In this document: piece after piece, positions 22,389 through 35,469 of the stretch
Numbering within the stretch: the first letter of the stretch is position 1
Layout of the letters: every line of letters starts with the position of its first letter
NCBI GenBank assembly: GCA_015680685.1
Contig: MNCI01004849.1
Span: 186,001 to 250,000, forward strand
Length of the DNA stretch: 64,000 nt
Source: Gnetum montanum
Lineage: Eukaryota > Streptophyta > Gnetopsida > Gnetales > Gnetaceae
Direction of reading: 5' to 3'
Position numbers and translations under genes: made by a program
Notes under the pieces: generated by a model
What the model saw: the letters and a program-made list of their open reading frames with translations, nothing else
What the model was told of the DNA's origin: nothing
The model's database searches: none

Positions 22389-22623
22389 GCCTACATGGCT
22401 AAAATACCTACTACTTTTCAGGGTCTCCCATATCCCATGCATAATGCAAGACGTTCCATGTCCCATGCATGACACGAAGCGCCCCTATCTATTGTAGCAT
22501 AGCGGGCAACATCCCTATCTCCTACAATGTAGCATGGGTCTACTACAGTGTAGCACATAGGTATAGTGTACCACACAAAGGCACTAAAATTGTTACTTCA
22601 TTTTTTACAATGTTACATGGTTA

Positions 22624-22945
22624 CGGTCCACTACGACCTTAAATTGGCAATTTCAACGTTTCCTTTGCATTTCAAACTTGGTAATGATATGGTACGACCT
22701 TAAACTAGCAATTTAGAATTACCTTCATACTTTAACCACAGTAATGGTCCACTATGACCTTAAACTGGCAACTCTAACTTACAACGTTGCATGGTTACAG
22801 TCCGCTATGACCTTAAACTAGAAATCTTAGCATCCCCTTTACATTGTAAACTTAGTAACGGTCCGCCAAGACCTTAAACTAGCAATTTCTACTTACAAAT
22901 TTTGAATAGTTTTGGTCCACTAAGATCTTAAACTGGCAATTTTTT
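22624..22945 (+). repeat. core repeats upstream of RT (C)
   Basis: Six units of GGTCCACTACGACCTTAAACTGGCAA type, at about 22626, 22690, 22746, 22800, 22860 and 22914, spaced 54-64 bases. They sit between the antisense TATA box and the RT splice-acceptor-like site at 23036, exactly as in B. Confidence 0.75.
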
Positions 22946-23036
22946 TTATGTTGCATCATTGGTTTGCATATATTCACTACATGTTGTTGTCTCAAATAAG
23001 TATCACTTAACTTGGTCTATTTGCTTATTGTGGCAG

Positions 23037-26000
23037 GTTCAATTGAAAAATGGCTATGCATGATGATCTTTGTTCACCTTTGACCCTAATGGGTTCCTAC
23101 AGAAAATTTACAAGATGCTTAAATCTAGAGTTGGTAGACTTTGAACCATCCTCTTGTGAAACCTACATCGTGTCCTTAGAAACACCCCTAGACTGGCCTG
23201 AACACCTAGTCCAGGCCCTAGACTTAGAGGCTAAGGATGTAACTGAGGACCCTCTTGTCAAAATCCCTATAACTACAACTATAGGTGAGGCAAAAACCTT
23301 AAAAGTTAGCTCCCTGCTAGAGCCACGGGTATAACAAAACATCTCAAAAGTCCTTAATAACAATGTCAAAGTCTTTGCATGGTCATATGAAGACATGCTA
23401 GGCCTAGACCCATGACTCATACAACATAATATTATCCTAGATCCACGTGTTAAAGCAGTTAAACAAAAGCTTGCAAAATCAAACCAAAGATTGCCTTAGC
23501 TATACATGATGAAATTACCAAACTTTATCAAGCTGGTTTCATTCGGGCAATCGATTACTCGGATTGGTTCTCAAACATTGTAGTTGTACCCAAGAAGACT
23601 GGAAGTATACAAATTTGTATAGACTTCCAGGATTTGAATAGGGCAACAATCAAGGATAACTTCCCATTGCCAAGTATTGATTAACTTATCGATACTATGA
23701 CTGGTCATGCCTTGCTGTCTTTATGGATGGGTTCTCAGGCTATAACCAAATCCATATAAACCTAGAGCATCAATTGACAACTACCTTTATGAACCCTTGG
23801 GGAACTTTTTATTACACAATGATGCCCGTTAGGCTGAAAAACACTAGAGCAATGTATCAACGAGCAATGAAATACATCTTTAGTGATTACCTCTTGGAAA
23901 GATTAAACAATTACATTACTACATAGTAGTAAATTCTAAGGAAGCTACTAATCATCCCAACAATCTAAACGTATTCCTTCAACGTTTTCATAGGCATGAC
24001 CTTCTTCTCAACCCTAGAAAATGTGCTTTCAGAGTAAAAACTAGACACATGTTAGGCTTTGTAGTGTCAGAAATGGGAATACATGTAGACTCTGATAAAT
24101 TTAAAGCCATCATTAACTTAGCATGACCTACAAACCTTAAATAGTTGCATGGGTTACAGGGTAGGGTATAGTTCATAAGAAGGTTTATCGCAAGGTTTCT
24201 AGACAAACTACACCTGATGCAACACCTGCTTAAGAAGGGAGTCAACTTCGAGTGGACAGATCAATGCCAAAAAGCCTTTGATGACCTAAAGAAAGAGCTT
24301 TCACACATTCCCACTATTTACCCTCCACAGAGGGATAGGCCTTTTTACATCTATCTTGCCACCTCGAACACATCTATTGCTACACTGCTATGTCAAAAGA
24401 GAGACAATGGGTTTGAAATCCTAGTCTACTACTTAAGTCATGCATTAATAGCTCATGAAGCAAAGTACAATGAAATGGAGAAAAATTTTCTTGCCCTAGT
24501 GTTCACACTTAAAAAGTGGAGACATTACCTGTTCTACAATAAATTTAACATTATATGCAAAAGCAACATACTTCGGGCTATTACAACCAACTTATACAAG
24601 AGCAGTAGAATAGCTCGATGGAAAGCCATAACTATGGAGTTCGACCTACATTATGTGGCACAATCATCCACAAAGGATCAAGTAATAGTTACATAGCTCA
24701 CAACTTCACCCATTAATGACCAAGGAATAATAGAACCTGAGTTCCCAGATGAGCATGTCAATAGCATAAGTCCTATACCATCAGACTTTGAGGCCAGTCT
24801 ACATTTCTATAGCGCTTCAACTACATGAGGTGGTAGCGTCGTCACTATCCTTACATTTCCCTCTAGGGAAATTTGATCCTTCACATATCATTTTACATTC
24901 CTTTTTACAAATAATATAGCCAAGTATGAAGGAATCCTTAGGGGCCTTCTAATAGCCCAAGAGTTGAGGATCCAACACATAGAAATTTGAGGAAACTCAC
25001 AACTAGTCATCAACTAGATCACTGAATTCTATGCTTGCAAGGCTTCACATTTGCAACCTTATTGCAATTTAGCCAAAAGTATAGTAAATTAGTTTTCAAC
25101 TTTAGACACCCAACATGTGCCCCATATTGAAAACACTGTAGCCGATGCACTAGCCATGTTAGCCTTAAATGTGCCATTACACATGTTTGATACCTTGCCT
25201 GCCTCGATAGTGGAATGCACCGATCCTATCACTCACACTCCACACATTGCGTCCATAGGCATGGCTCACACCCAAGAGTGGTATGACAACATTAAGGCAT
25301 ACCTATAACATGGTGAACCCTCATGCAACTTGACGCCAACCCAAAAGGATGCAATATGAAAATGAGCCTAACAATATGTCCTCGTAGAAGATCACACTTT
25401 ATGCAAACACTCTTATGGTGGGATATTTCTAGCTTGCGTTAGCAATGATGAAGTACAAAAAAGTGTGGATCAAGTCCATGAGGGATTGTGTGGAGGGCAC
25501 ATAGCTCCTAGGGCTATGGTAGTGAAAATCATATGTTTAGGCTACTACTAGCCTTGCATGGAACGTGATTGCATTGCCAAGGTTAGGACATGTAATGTAT
25601 GCCAATGCCATGGAAACCTTATACACATGTCACCTACTAAATTGCATACAACACAAATTACATGGCCTTTCCAACATTGGGGACTAGATATCATAGGACC
25701 CATCACACCTAACTCTTTTGTAGGGCATAGCTTCATTATTACCACAACTAAATACTTTACAAAGTGGGTAGAAGCTATTCCCATCAGAAAGACCACATCT
25801 CAATAGGTTTTCCACTTCATTCTAGATAACATAGTGATATGATTTGGTCTTCCCATGACTATTGTGACTGACAATGAGCCACAATTTAGTAGCATAGAAA
25901 CCAAAGCCTTTTTTAAAAACCTTAGCATCAAACATTCTTTTTCATCACCATACTACCCCTAGGTGAATGGTCAAGCAAAGGCTACCAACAAAGCCATTAT

Positions 26001-26519
26001 CAACCTTTTGAAAAATATTCTTAGTAGTAGCAAGAGGCGATCGCATGAGCAAATCCTCTACATGCTTTGGACTTACGCACGACATGTAGAACAACTACAA
26101 GTAAGACTCCATATAGTCTTGTGTACGAATCTAAAGTTGTGTTACCTCTTAAATTGTAGATTCCATCACTTCAAATGATCCTTTTGAACATCATGGATGA
26201 GGCTCAAAACAACAAGTCAAGGATCATTAATCTTGACTCTGTAGAGGAGGAGCATGCCCAAACACTTGATCACATCAAATGGTACCAAGATAAGCAACAG
26301 CAAAAGCATCACTGCAATCTACACCAATGACCAATCAAAAAGGGGGACCTGGTTCTCAAGGCTATTTCTGAGTCCATGAACAAATTCTCAGCCAACTGGG
26401 AAGGCCCTTTCATAATCATGAAAGCCTATGAAAACAAGGCATTCAAACTGGCTGATATGGATAGCAACGAGTTTGCAAACCCCATCAACCAGTTGTACCT
26501 CAAGCCATACTATGTTTGA
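23037..26519 (+). pseudogene. pol: pol of element C
   Basis: Starts after TTATTGTGGCAG and reads MAMHDDLCSPLTLMGSYRK (23050). It continues through RT, RNase H (24217-24696, with LVFTLKKWRHYLF intact), archaeal-type RNase H (about 24790-25180) and integrase (25450-26519, with GLDIIGPITP). The RT active site is lost: the YMDD position reads NNYITT followed by two stops (about 23909-23930). A frameshift near 23470 and many stops break the frame. It is dead, but easily aligned to A. Confidence 0.85.
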
Positions 26520-26554
26520 CACAAAGGATTATATCAGACATGAAGCAAGGTATG

Positions 26555-26880
26555 AAAAATGTCTGCTATGATGTAAAACTAGCACAGATAGTTCACTATG
26601 ACATAAATTGGCATAGATCATCTACTACGATGTAAAACTAGCACAAAATATCCACTATGACATTAAACTAGCATATCACATCTTTGGGCCATGCCATAGA
26701 ACTAGCACCCACAGCATGCTCTACTATGACCTTAAATTGGCCATCCACCATCTGCTATGATGTTAAACTAGCACAGTGGTCTGCTAGGACCTTAAACTAG
26801 CACATCGGTCTGCTGGGACCTTAAACTAGCACATCTAATGGTCTACCAAGACCTTAAACTAGGTTTGCAGTGTGACACCT
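26555..26880 (+). repeat. tandem core array after integrase (C)
   Basis: Eight to ten units of CTATGATGTAAAACTAGCACA type, changing towards GGGACCTTAAACTAGCACA at the end. Same position and same order of variants as in H and B. Confidence 0.8.
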
Positions 26881-28207
26881 CCCAACTCACACATGTGGCA
26901 TTAAGAAAAAGTAAGCATGCACATTTTCAAGATTTTTAGAACACATGGGGTGGGACATTGCAATTCCAGAATGAAGTTCATGTCATCAAGGAAAAACCCG
27001 CTGGAACACATGCAGCATCATTGCCCCTGGCATCTTGTTAATCTTCTGGAGATGTCATTTGACATCTTGCTGACCTTACGGAGCTACCGCTACTGCAACC
27101 AATCATCTTGGTCGTAGCTCCTACTATCAGCACTTGCTACTGGAGTCCTAGAACTACTGTGGCCTAGCCACAATGTTGTCATCCTCTAGCCCTCACCATC
27201 AGAGAGTTCAAAAAAGTATTCAGCTATCAGGTTTTTCACCTTGCAGATGGATTGCATGATGTTTATCTTTGATGGGGAATCCTAAGCACCTGCATCATCA
27301 TCGCTCCTAGCCTCTTTAGTGCTATCTTCTGGCAAGGCCATTGAAATCATCTAGCCTACCACTACTAAAACATGTGCTAGCCTTCCTGCTTTGGACATTG
27401 CACACATCAGAAATTACATTTTCCACCTTGGTAGTGTCCCAAGAAAGCAAAACTTTGCCCTCACTTCACTTGATTATTATTTTTCTAGTTTTCTCTCTGC
27501 TGTGTTTGTAGAATAAAAGCCAAGATGGTGTTGTTTAGATATGTGCTTCACCATAAGAGCTAGTCAGTACATTATTCTAAGGTACCCACTTTGATCAGCC
27601 TAGCTACTTGATAGTGCATATCCTACTCTCCCTTCAGCCAACTTAATCTCCATTCCCTATACTCATAATTTCCCATATCCTCTTCACATGTTTTCCTGAT
27701 GCATAAAAAGCCCTTTCACATGCCCAACTGCCAAGCCCATAATGGACATAATGCAACTCATCCTATGGGAAGCCTCTATAGGTAGTTCAAAGCCTCATAT
27801 GGATGTCACACAACTCATCCTAGGGAGAAAACACCTATCCTACGGCGATGACAAAGTTGTCTCCAAGTGAATGTGGGTGTGTAGCAAAAAAGCACAAAGA
27901 GCAAAAGCTCAAAAAAAAAGGACACCCATGCATGCTAATTTCATCATGAGCACTCCGACGAGGGATCACACTATGGCAATAGTTATCATGGCATTGCATT
28001 CTACATTCTTTCTTCCCTGAACCTATTTCCTCAAATTCATCCTTTGGCCCCTATCCTACATTATCCTCGAAGCACTTTCAAACATAGCAAAGCATCATCC
28101 AAGTAGGCACTAAAGATCAATGTTGGGATCTTATTCTTCATGGTTTTTCATATTCTTTAATGACATCTCTTAGGCAGATTCTCTAGACGTCAACAAACAG
28201 GGACCAT
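26881..28207 (+). other. 3' untranslated region of element C
   Basis: No coding seen. It carries the shortened form of the conserved hairpin (TGTGGC-CTA-GCCACA, 27158-27172) and ends in a purine tract reading AAACAGGGACCA (28195-28206). Confidence 0.7.
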
Positions 28208-30526
28208 TGAAACACCATAAATTATGGGCCATCATGATTCTTTGGGTGTAATTCCATGATGAAATACACAACGTGGTACCCTGAAAGTCCTAATTCCTAG
28301 AATGCTACCTCCAAGCCTACTTGCCACCCTCTGCAACACAGTCAACGCAGCACCCAGCCATGACGCTAGTTTTCATGAAGAAGGCACTAGGGGTAGACCA
28401 TATAGTCCAGCAAATTTTCTATCACCCAGGCTAATAGGCTTGCTACACCCTCTAGCTTGCCTAGCTTGACACATGACCCAATTGATGGTCTACCTAGGGA
28501 CCATGCTAGGAGCTATCGAAGGTGTTTAGGATGGACTAAACAGTTCAACAAGTTTTCTAACTATAGGACCTACTATGTTGCATAGCGTAGCAGGCCATGT
28601 GACGACTAATCAGGCACCAAAAATGCATTTTGATAGTGATTCAGCCCCCTAGGGTACCTACCCCATTTCATCCTTGAAGCATGAGTGACATGACATAGCA
28701 AAATGTGGCAAATTTTGTTAGAAATCATCTCAATTGGAGTACTACGCTATGCTACGCTACACAGTGTAGCACAGCATAGCAGGATTTTATTGTGATAACA
28801 CTCCTACTCAGACTGCCTTGAAGGATTAAACATATTTGCCGATGTCTCAACCATCAAAAATTCTTATTCTGCAGCCATGCCAACACATGACTGACATCTC
28901 ATGAAAAAATGTTTTCAGAGTCAAAATTCAAGTCAAACTGGGTGCTACGTTGTGCTACACTACACAATGTAGCACAGCATAGCAGGGACAGAGCACGCAA
29001 AGGTCCTCTATGAAGCTGCCATAGCAAAAGAATTGCACTTGGCCATCCTTCAACCTCTAAGACTGCCTATCCCATGTCACCCTTGGGTTCTAAGTAGAGT
29101 TTCTTGACAAAGCATTGCAAATCTAGCAAGGATTGATGTTACACAAGCTGCTACACTATGCTATGCTACACAGTGTAGCACAACATAGCAAGGACACAAA
29201 GCATTAAAGTTTCCCAAGGATGACTTTTGTAGGTCCTAGGACCTTTCAACATGGAAAGTAGGATTCTAGCTAGGCCTCAAAGGGGTATTTTTGGCTTTCG
29301 AGCAAGATTTGTCTCAAAATTGACGGCTATGCTATGCAGCGTAGTGTAGCGTAGTGCATCGTAGCGTAAGAATGTTTATGCTACGCTGATATGCTAGGCA
29401 GTGTAAATAGTGTAACACTCATGTGGAGGCCTTAGAACATCTCCAGTTAGCTCCAGAACTTCTTGACAGTGTTCACTTCTACTCTAGCATCTCTTCGACA
29501 GACAAGATTAGCAAGTTTGCTTTGTTTTGCACCCCCTGTTAATTCTCAAAGTTGTCCCTACACTTGATCCTAATCACAAGAGTAGGGAAGATGTAGTCCT
29601 GGAGCACAGGCTCCACTTTGCATTCATTGTTGGCATTCTTTGTAAAAACATGAAAATTCTCTAGATTTCGACACATGTAGTTTGAATGGTATGGTCACGT
29701 CTTAGCAGGTTTCACATCCAGCCTCATTACACTATAGCATAGCACGCCAGTGTAGCACTACATGGCAGCATGGCACATTCACGTTTGCACTCTATGGAAC
29801 CTAGGACATGTGGCATCCAAACCACATCTTTCTCCTACTCTTGGCCCTATAAATACCCTAGAGAACAATGTTCAAGAGGGTTGGCTTTGAAGATTGGCTT
29901 TTGGACTTAGCTTTCTTGTGATTGGCATTTTGGTGTCTGGCTTTCTGGCGAGTAGCTTTGGAAAAGAAGTTGACAAGAAGAAGGCTAATGAATAGCTAAC
30001 CCTAGCAACACTTCCTATATCTCTCTTATCCTAACAAGCACTAGCTCACTAGTTCTTGTTAGCAGGTCGTTGGTAGCAGTCAAGGAGGTGTGACCATATT
30101 GTTCCGTCATAAGCTATGCCTATCCATACTGCACATCAGTTGTACATCTTCTCCAACCAAGCAAAGATTGAGTCTCCCAATTTTGAGATGGTGCATTCTC
30201 TTACTTGGGCTCATTTCATTTCATTTTGCTATATTATTCATCATTTTCTATTAGCTTACATTCATTACTTAAGTTACACATTTTTGCCACGCTTTTACTA
30301 TTCTATGTGTTATGGATTTTTGCACTTAAATCTCCACGCAGATCATCTTAAAATAAACATTAATGAAAGGTTATTGTACATTGACTAAGTTCCTATCTAA
30401 TCAACTAGACCGTTCAAGGCACCCCGTTTCCATTTTCTCCAACATGGCCCTCACGCAGATCCAGGGTTAGGCTATATGCCTGGTAACCTCTCGGTGTTCC
30501 AACCACTGATGTTTTCAGTTTCTACA
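28208..30526 (+). repeat. 3' LTR of element C
   Basis: Starts TGAAACACC and ends TTTCAGTTTCTACA, 2319 bases. It is longer than the LTR of B, partly because of repeated units, each with a CTACGCTATGCTACGCTACA / TGTAGCACAGCATAGC palindrome, near 28739, 28951 and 29152. TATAAATA is at 29848-29855. Confidence 0.8.
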
Positions 30527-33398
30527 CCTGATGGATCAAATAGCTCTTGCTAATGACAAAACCTATATGTGGTATATTGATAGTAGTTGTTCAAGGCACA
30601 TGATAGGTGATAAATCCTACTTCACTCACTTCACAGAACAAAACTATGAGACAATCATGTTTGGAGATAACATGGAAGCTCTTATAATAGGTATCAGTAC
30701 CATAGGAGGAAAAAGTAAAGGCCTTCCAACTATGAACAAATTTTTCTTTGTTAATGAGTTAAAACATAATCTTCTTAGTGTTAGTAAACTTTTTCATTTA
30801 ATTTTCAATGTTACTTTTTCAAAAGAAACATTTAGAATACAAGATTTAACCACTGGAAATGTTGTGATAGAAGGAACTAGAAAAGGAAATGTGTACGCCA
30901 CTATTTTTAGAAATAATCCTAACCTTAAATCCAAGTGCTTAGTGAGTTGTATAGATAATATTCCTTTAGATCTTCTTCATGTGGATGTGGTTGGGCCTAT
31001 TAAAACTCTTATCTTAGGAAAGAAAATATATTTTTTAACTATTGTTGATGATTACTGTCATTTTACTTGGGTTACCTTTATATATCACAAGGATGAGGTA
31101 TTTGATCATTTCTTGAGAATTTGTAACCAGATTCAACAATAAAAAGGATATGGAATTAAAATTATCAAGAGTGACAATCGAGGAGAATTCAAGAATGTAA
31201 AGTTTGAGAAATTTTGTCAAATTAATGGAAAACTCCATCAATTCTCTACTTCAAAAATTCCTCAACAAAATGGTGTATCTAAATAGAAAAATAGGATCTT
31301 AAATGAGATGAGAAAAACTATATTAAATGACCAAAATATTCCTCATCATTTCTGGGCTAAAGCCATCAACACTACTTGCTATGCCTCCAACAGAATACTA
31401 GCAAGCAGATTTACAACAAAAACTCCTTATGAATTATGGACTGGTAAAAAAAAACCTTTAGTAAGTTTTTTCACATTTTTGGTTCAAAATATTATATTCT
31501 AAATGACAAGGATAATTTATGAAAATTTGATTCAAAAATTGATGAAGGTATTTTCTTGGGATGGTCACTGGTTAGCAGGGCCTATAGAGTTTTGAACAAG
31601 AGAATGAATATTGTTGATGAAACCATAAATGTTAAAGTTGATGATCATGACATTACACCTCCTCAACCTGATGATGATGTTCCTATTCAAAAACTATCTA
31701 GTGCCACTCAAGTTCTAGTTGATAAGAACTCTAAAATTAATAGTGATCTTGAAGAAGAGAAAGAAGATGAATCTAATGAGAACTCCCTTACTCAACTCAA
31801 GGTGCCTAGACTTAGTAAAATTCACTCTCTGAATGATGTTATTGGGGAAGTTCAAGATGGTATTCACACTATAAGTTAAACCAAAGAATTCTATGCTTAT
31901 TCAACTTATCTCTCACAACTTGAACCCAAAAGCTTTAAGAAAGCTAAAAGTGAATAAGTTTGGATTGCTTCTATGCAAGATGAGTTAAATCAATTTGGTG
32001 GAAATGATGTGTGGGAATTGATGCCTAGGCCAAATCAAAAATCCATTATTGGCACAAAATGGATCTTTAGAAAAAAATTGATGAAGATGGAACTGTAATA
32101 AAAAATAAATCTAAATTAGCTACCAAAGGATACAATCAACAAGAAGGGATTGATTTTGATGAAACTTTTGCTCCTATTGCTAGACTAGAGTCTATTAGAC
32201 TCCTTTTGGCTTATGCTAGTAGTTGAAATATTGAACTATATCAAATGAATGTGAAAATTTCCTTTCTAAATGGAAACCTACAAGAAGAATTTTATGTTCA
32301 TCAACCTAAAGGTTTTATAGATCCCATCAAACCTAATCATGTTTACAAGCTCAAGAAGGCTCTTTATGAACTTAAACAAGCCCCTAGAGCCTGGTATCAA
32401 AGACTCTCTCAACATCTCATATCAAATGGTTTTGAAAGAGGTAAGGTTGATGTCACTTCGTTTCTCAAAGTGGAAGGTAGTGATATTCTTATTGTTCAAA
32501 GTTATGTTGATGATATTATTTTTGGTTCTACTAATGAAACTCTCAACAAGAAATTTTCAAATCTTATGCAAGCTAATTTTGAAATGAGCATGATGGGAGA
32601 ATTTAAAACTTCATTTGATTTCAAATAAATTAATCTAAAGAAGAAACTTTCATTTTTCAAACCAAATATTTCAAGGATCTCCTTCTCAAATTTAATCTAG
32701 TCAATGTGAAGGTAAGGAGTACTCCCATGGCTGAAAATTTTAAACTTTCCAAGGATGATCAAGGTAAGCCTATTGACCAGACATTGCATTAAGTGTAGAA
32801 ATGTGTGCTAGATATTAGTCTACCTCAAAAGAATCTCATTATAAAGATGGTTAAATGAATTTTTCATTATTTAAAACATACTACTAACTAGGATGTTTGA
32901 TATCCAAAGGACTCTCCACTTGATCTTGCTAGATATTGTGATGCTGATTAGGCAAGTTGTTCAAATGATCATCAAAGCACAAGTGGAAATTTCTTTTTAG
33001 TAGGATGAAGTCTTATTTCTTCGATGACAAAGAAGAAAACTCCTACAACTCTTTCAAAAGCAGAAGCTAAATACACCTTAGTTGGGAGCTGATGTGCTCA
33101 AATTCTATGGATGAAAGAAACACTCAAAGATATAGGAGTCCAATCGCCATCTACACCTATCTACTATGACAACAAGAGTGCAATCAATATGATGAAAAAT
33201 CCCATTTAATATTCTTCCACCAAACACCTTGAGATTCATCATCATTTTATATGAGAACACACTCAACATGGGCATATAAAGTTAAAATTTATGGGAACTA
33301 AAAGTCGACTTGTAGATGCTTTCACCAAAAGTCTTGATGAACAAAGGTTGACTTCTCTATGCAAAAATATGGGGATAGGACCTTGTCCTATCAATTAA
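30527..33398 (+). pseudogene. pol: copia pol of element K: protease end, integrase, RT, RNase H
   Basis: Begins in the protease region with WYIDSSCSRHMIGDKS, where the expected DSG is DSS. Integrase follows: LLHVDVVGP, then KSDNRGEF. The third catalytic acid is replaced by a stop (VSK, TAG, KNR, about 31284). RT has [10 protein letters not shown] for the usual [19 protein letters not shown] and an intact [11 protein letters not shown] (about 32500). RNase H runs through YYDNKSAINMMKNP to the end KNMGIGPCPIN and stop (33396-33398). Several stops and shifts break it. AT-rich codon use sets it apart from the Tat-like copies. Confidence 0.9.
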
Positions 33399-33624
33399 GG
33401 TTCCTTTTACTTTCAACAAAAAGAAAATAAAATATGAAAACAAAAAAAATAAAATAAAGAAGAAAAAATTTTATATATATCTATAATCTTGCATCTATTT
33501 AGGGGAAGCTCTACTATGCTCCTTTTTGTTCATGTATAAAAAGGGGAAAAGTTCTAAGACATATATTTTTTATCTTTTATTGGACTTTTATACTCATCCA
33601 TTTTCTTAAGTTTTGGACATTACC

Positions 33625-35060
33625 AAAAAGGAGGAGATTTTTAACCTTTTGTTATGTCAAAACATAAGGAAAATGGAGAAGATATAATGTTATGGATGTG
33701 ATGTTATTACAGGGCATGATGGAGATCACAAAAACTTGGAGAACTTAAAGGAGGACTCAAGGTTTGGGACCTACAGAAAGATGTCAAGTAAATATGACAA
33801 GAGCTCAATTAAGACTATTGAAAAATTAAGGAGTGTCAAATATTGAAAAGAAGCTATATCAACAAGAGGAAGCTTCGAGAAGAAAAGAGAAGATGTCTCC
33901 CTAATGAAGAAGATTTCTTGCCCATTTTGGAAAACATCCACAGAAGATGTCTACTAAAGATAGTAGATGACTACTATGAGAAGAAGATGTCTCCTAGAAG
34001 TAATAGATATCTTGGTAGAAATGAGGATGACCCAAAAAAGACATCTTTTAAAAATAGGAGATGTCTATCTCTAGAAGAATATGTCTACATGAAGATGTCT
34101 CCTCAGAGATGTCTCGCATGAGGAGGAGACGTCTCCCCTAAATGGAAGTTAGATGTAGAGAGACGTTTCCATCTCAAAGTAGACATCTCCCCTAGTTATT
34201 AGATAGCCATTGCACAAATTTTGAGGTGATTTTGAAACCATCAAGCAATCATTGTCAAGTGCAAGTGTCAACATCAAGCAATCATTGTGTGCATTATTCT
34301 ATTTTATTTATGTACCTCATTGTACTATCTATTGAATAGTTGTGGTGATTATATTGTATTGTGCTTCAAAGTACAAGGATTAGCAAATCAGTTACATCCT
34401 ACCCTTGTAATTTATCTTTCTCTCTCTTGTTGCCCCATTGGGGTTGCTACACTTCTTGTAAGAAGGCATCTTTCTTGAGCTTATTGGAATCTTATAGGAT
34501 TGAGTGTTGATGTAGCACCACAAAACTTTGACAGTGAAGCTCAAGTTGGAAAGGTTGTGGGATCTTGGAAACCACATTCTAAGATTATCAGGAATTTTTG
34601 GGGTTGAGTGGATTCATGGCATTGAATCACTCTAAAGCAGAGCTTAGAGCTATATAGGATGTGGTATCCTTCAAAGTACATTTTTAGAGGAACAAAGTAT
34701 AGAGGTGTGCAAGTGAACTATCCTCTAAGTGTGGACTACCCAAGTTGGGAAGCCACATTAAATCCAGTTGTCATTTTTGTCGCACTTAATTTTTTGATTT
34801 GGGAAACTTATTCATCCCACCTTTATAAGTTTAATGATCCTCATTGTTTTAATGCTCTTGTCCTGATCTCATCAATGTTCTTTATATTTATCTTATTAAT
34901 CTATCTATATTTTTCTTATCTTCTCAAGTCTTATAATACTTCACAAGAAAATTTTCCACTTTTTCCATTTTCCAGAGTTTTGACATATCAAAAGGTTAAC
35001 AATATCCTCCTTTTTGGTGAGTTGGAAAACTTGAGAAAGTGGATTACTATAACATCATAA
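33625..35060 (+). repeat. purine tract and probable 3' LTR of element K
   Basis: AAAAAGGAGGAGA (33625-33637) is a good plus-strand primer tract. The LTR should begin just after it; the expected TG is not clear. The region holds a cluster of GAGATGTCTC palindromes (33885-34195) and AT-rich, promoter-like DNA (34280-34420). It also holds an open stretch at 34659-35060 (WYPSK onward, with a hydrophobic segment) that I take as chance. The end near ATAACA at 35049-35054 is a guess. Confidence 0.45.
33885..34195. repeat. cluster of GAGATGTCTC / AGACATCTCC palindromes
   Basis: Nine or more copies of a near-palindromic decamer (AGATGTCTCC, GAGACGTCTC, AGACATCTCC) occur in 310 bases, spaced irregularly by 10-60 bases with purine-rich spacers. 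They lie in the upstream part of the presumed LTR of K, where promoter elements are expected. Confidence 0.7.
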
Positions 35061-35469
35061 TATTGTATGATTAAATAATTAAAGTCAAAAACATATATAT
35101 ATATATATATCCAAATATAATCCTATGGCAACAAGAATTTACAAAGAAAATGAGATTAATTAATTATGTGCACATATCCATTAGGCATGATCACAAGAGG
35201 GCAATACAAGAAAATGAAAACATAAAAAATACCCAAAACTATCAATATCAATCCATAATGAAAGCAAGCATAATCCATAACCTCAAATATAGCTAATATA
35301 TACTGAACACTTATCAACCTATCTCCAAATATGTACCATACAAAGTTTGATAGCTAACATCAAAAAATATACATAGCATGAACACATAGTCCACAAAATA
35401 CCATCACATTCCAAGATTATCCTTCTTTTTGGAAAATAATCAAAAGGAGGAAATTATAAGAAATTCCTA
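35061..35469. other. AT-rich stretch with a short (AT)n run
   Basis: No gene seen. An (AT)n run of about 20 bases lies at 35092-35110. It is probably the flank of K or remnants of an older element. Confidence 0.4.

Larger units (their letters stand above)
21084..30526 (+). mobile_element. Tat-like LTR retrotransposon C (right part)
   Basis: Right part of a third element, cut by H at 21084. What remains is part of the protease-RT block with the antisense exon 1, RT to integrase, the repeat array, 3' UTR and 3' LTR. The 5' part lies left of the window beyond H. Its LTR ends at 30526 inside the copia element, and CCTGA (30527-30531) should be half of its target duplication. Confidence 0.8.
30527..35060 (+). 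mobile_element. SIRE/Maximus-like Ty1/copia element K (right part)
   Basis: Protease end to 3' LTR of a copia element whose left part is beyond element C. Domain order protease, integrase, RT, RNase H is that of copia. The motif set (RGKVD before the YVDD region, then FGSTN and MSMMGE) points to the SIRE/Maximus group; that assignment is from family knowledge. The right limit is approximate. Confidence 0.7.

Noticed and set aside
34659-35060. 133-codon open frame with a hydrophobic stretch
   Set aside because: It lies in the presumed LTR of copia element K, has no recognisable domain and starts in LTR-like sequence. AT-rich DNA gives such runs by chance.
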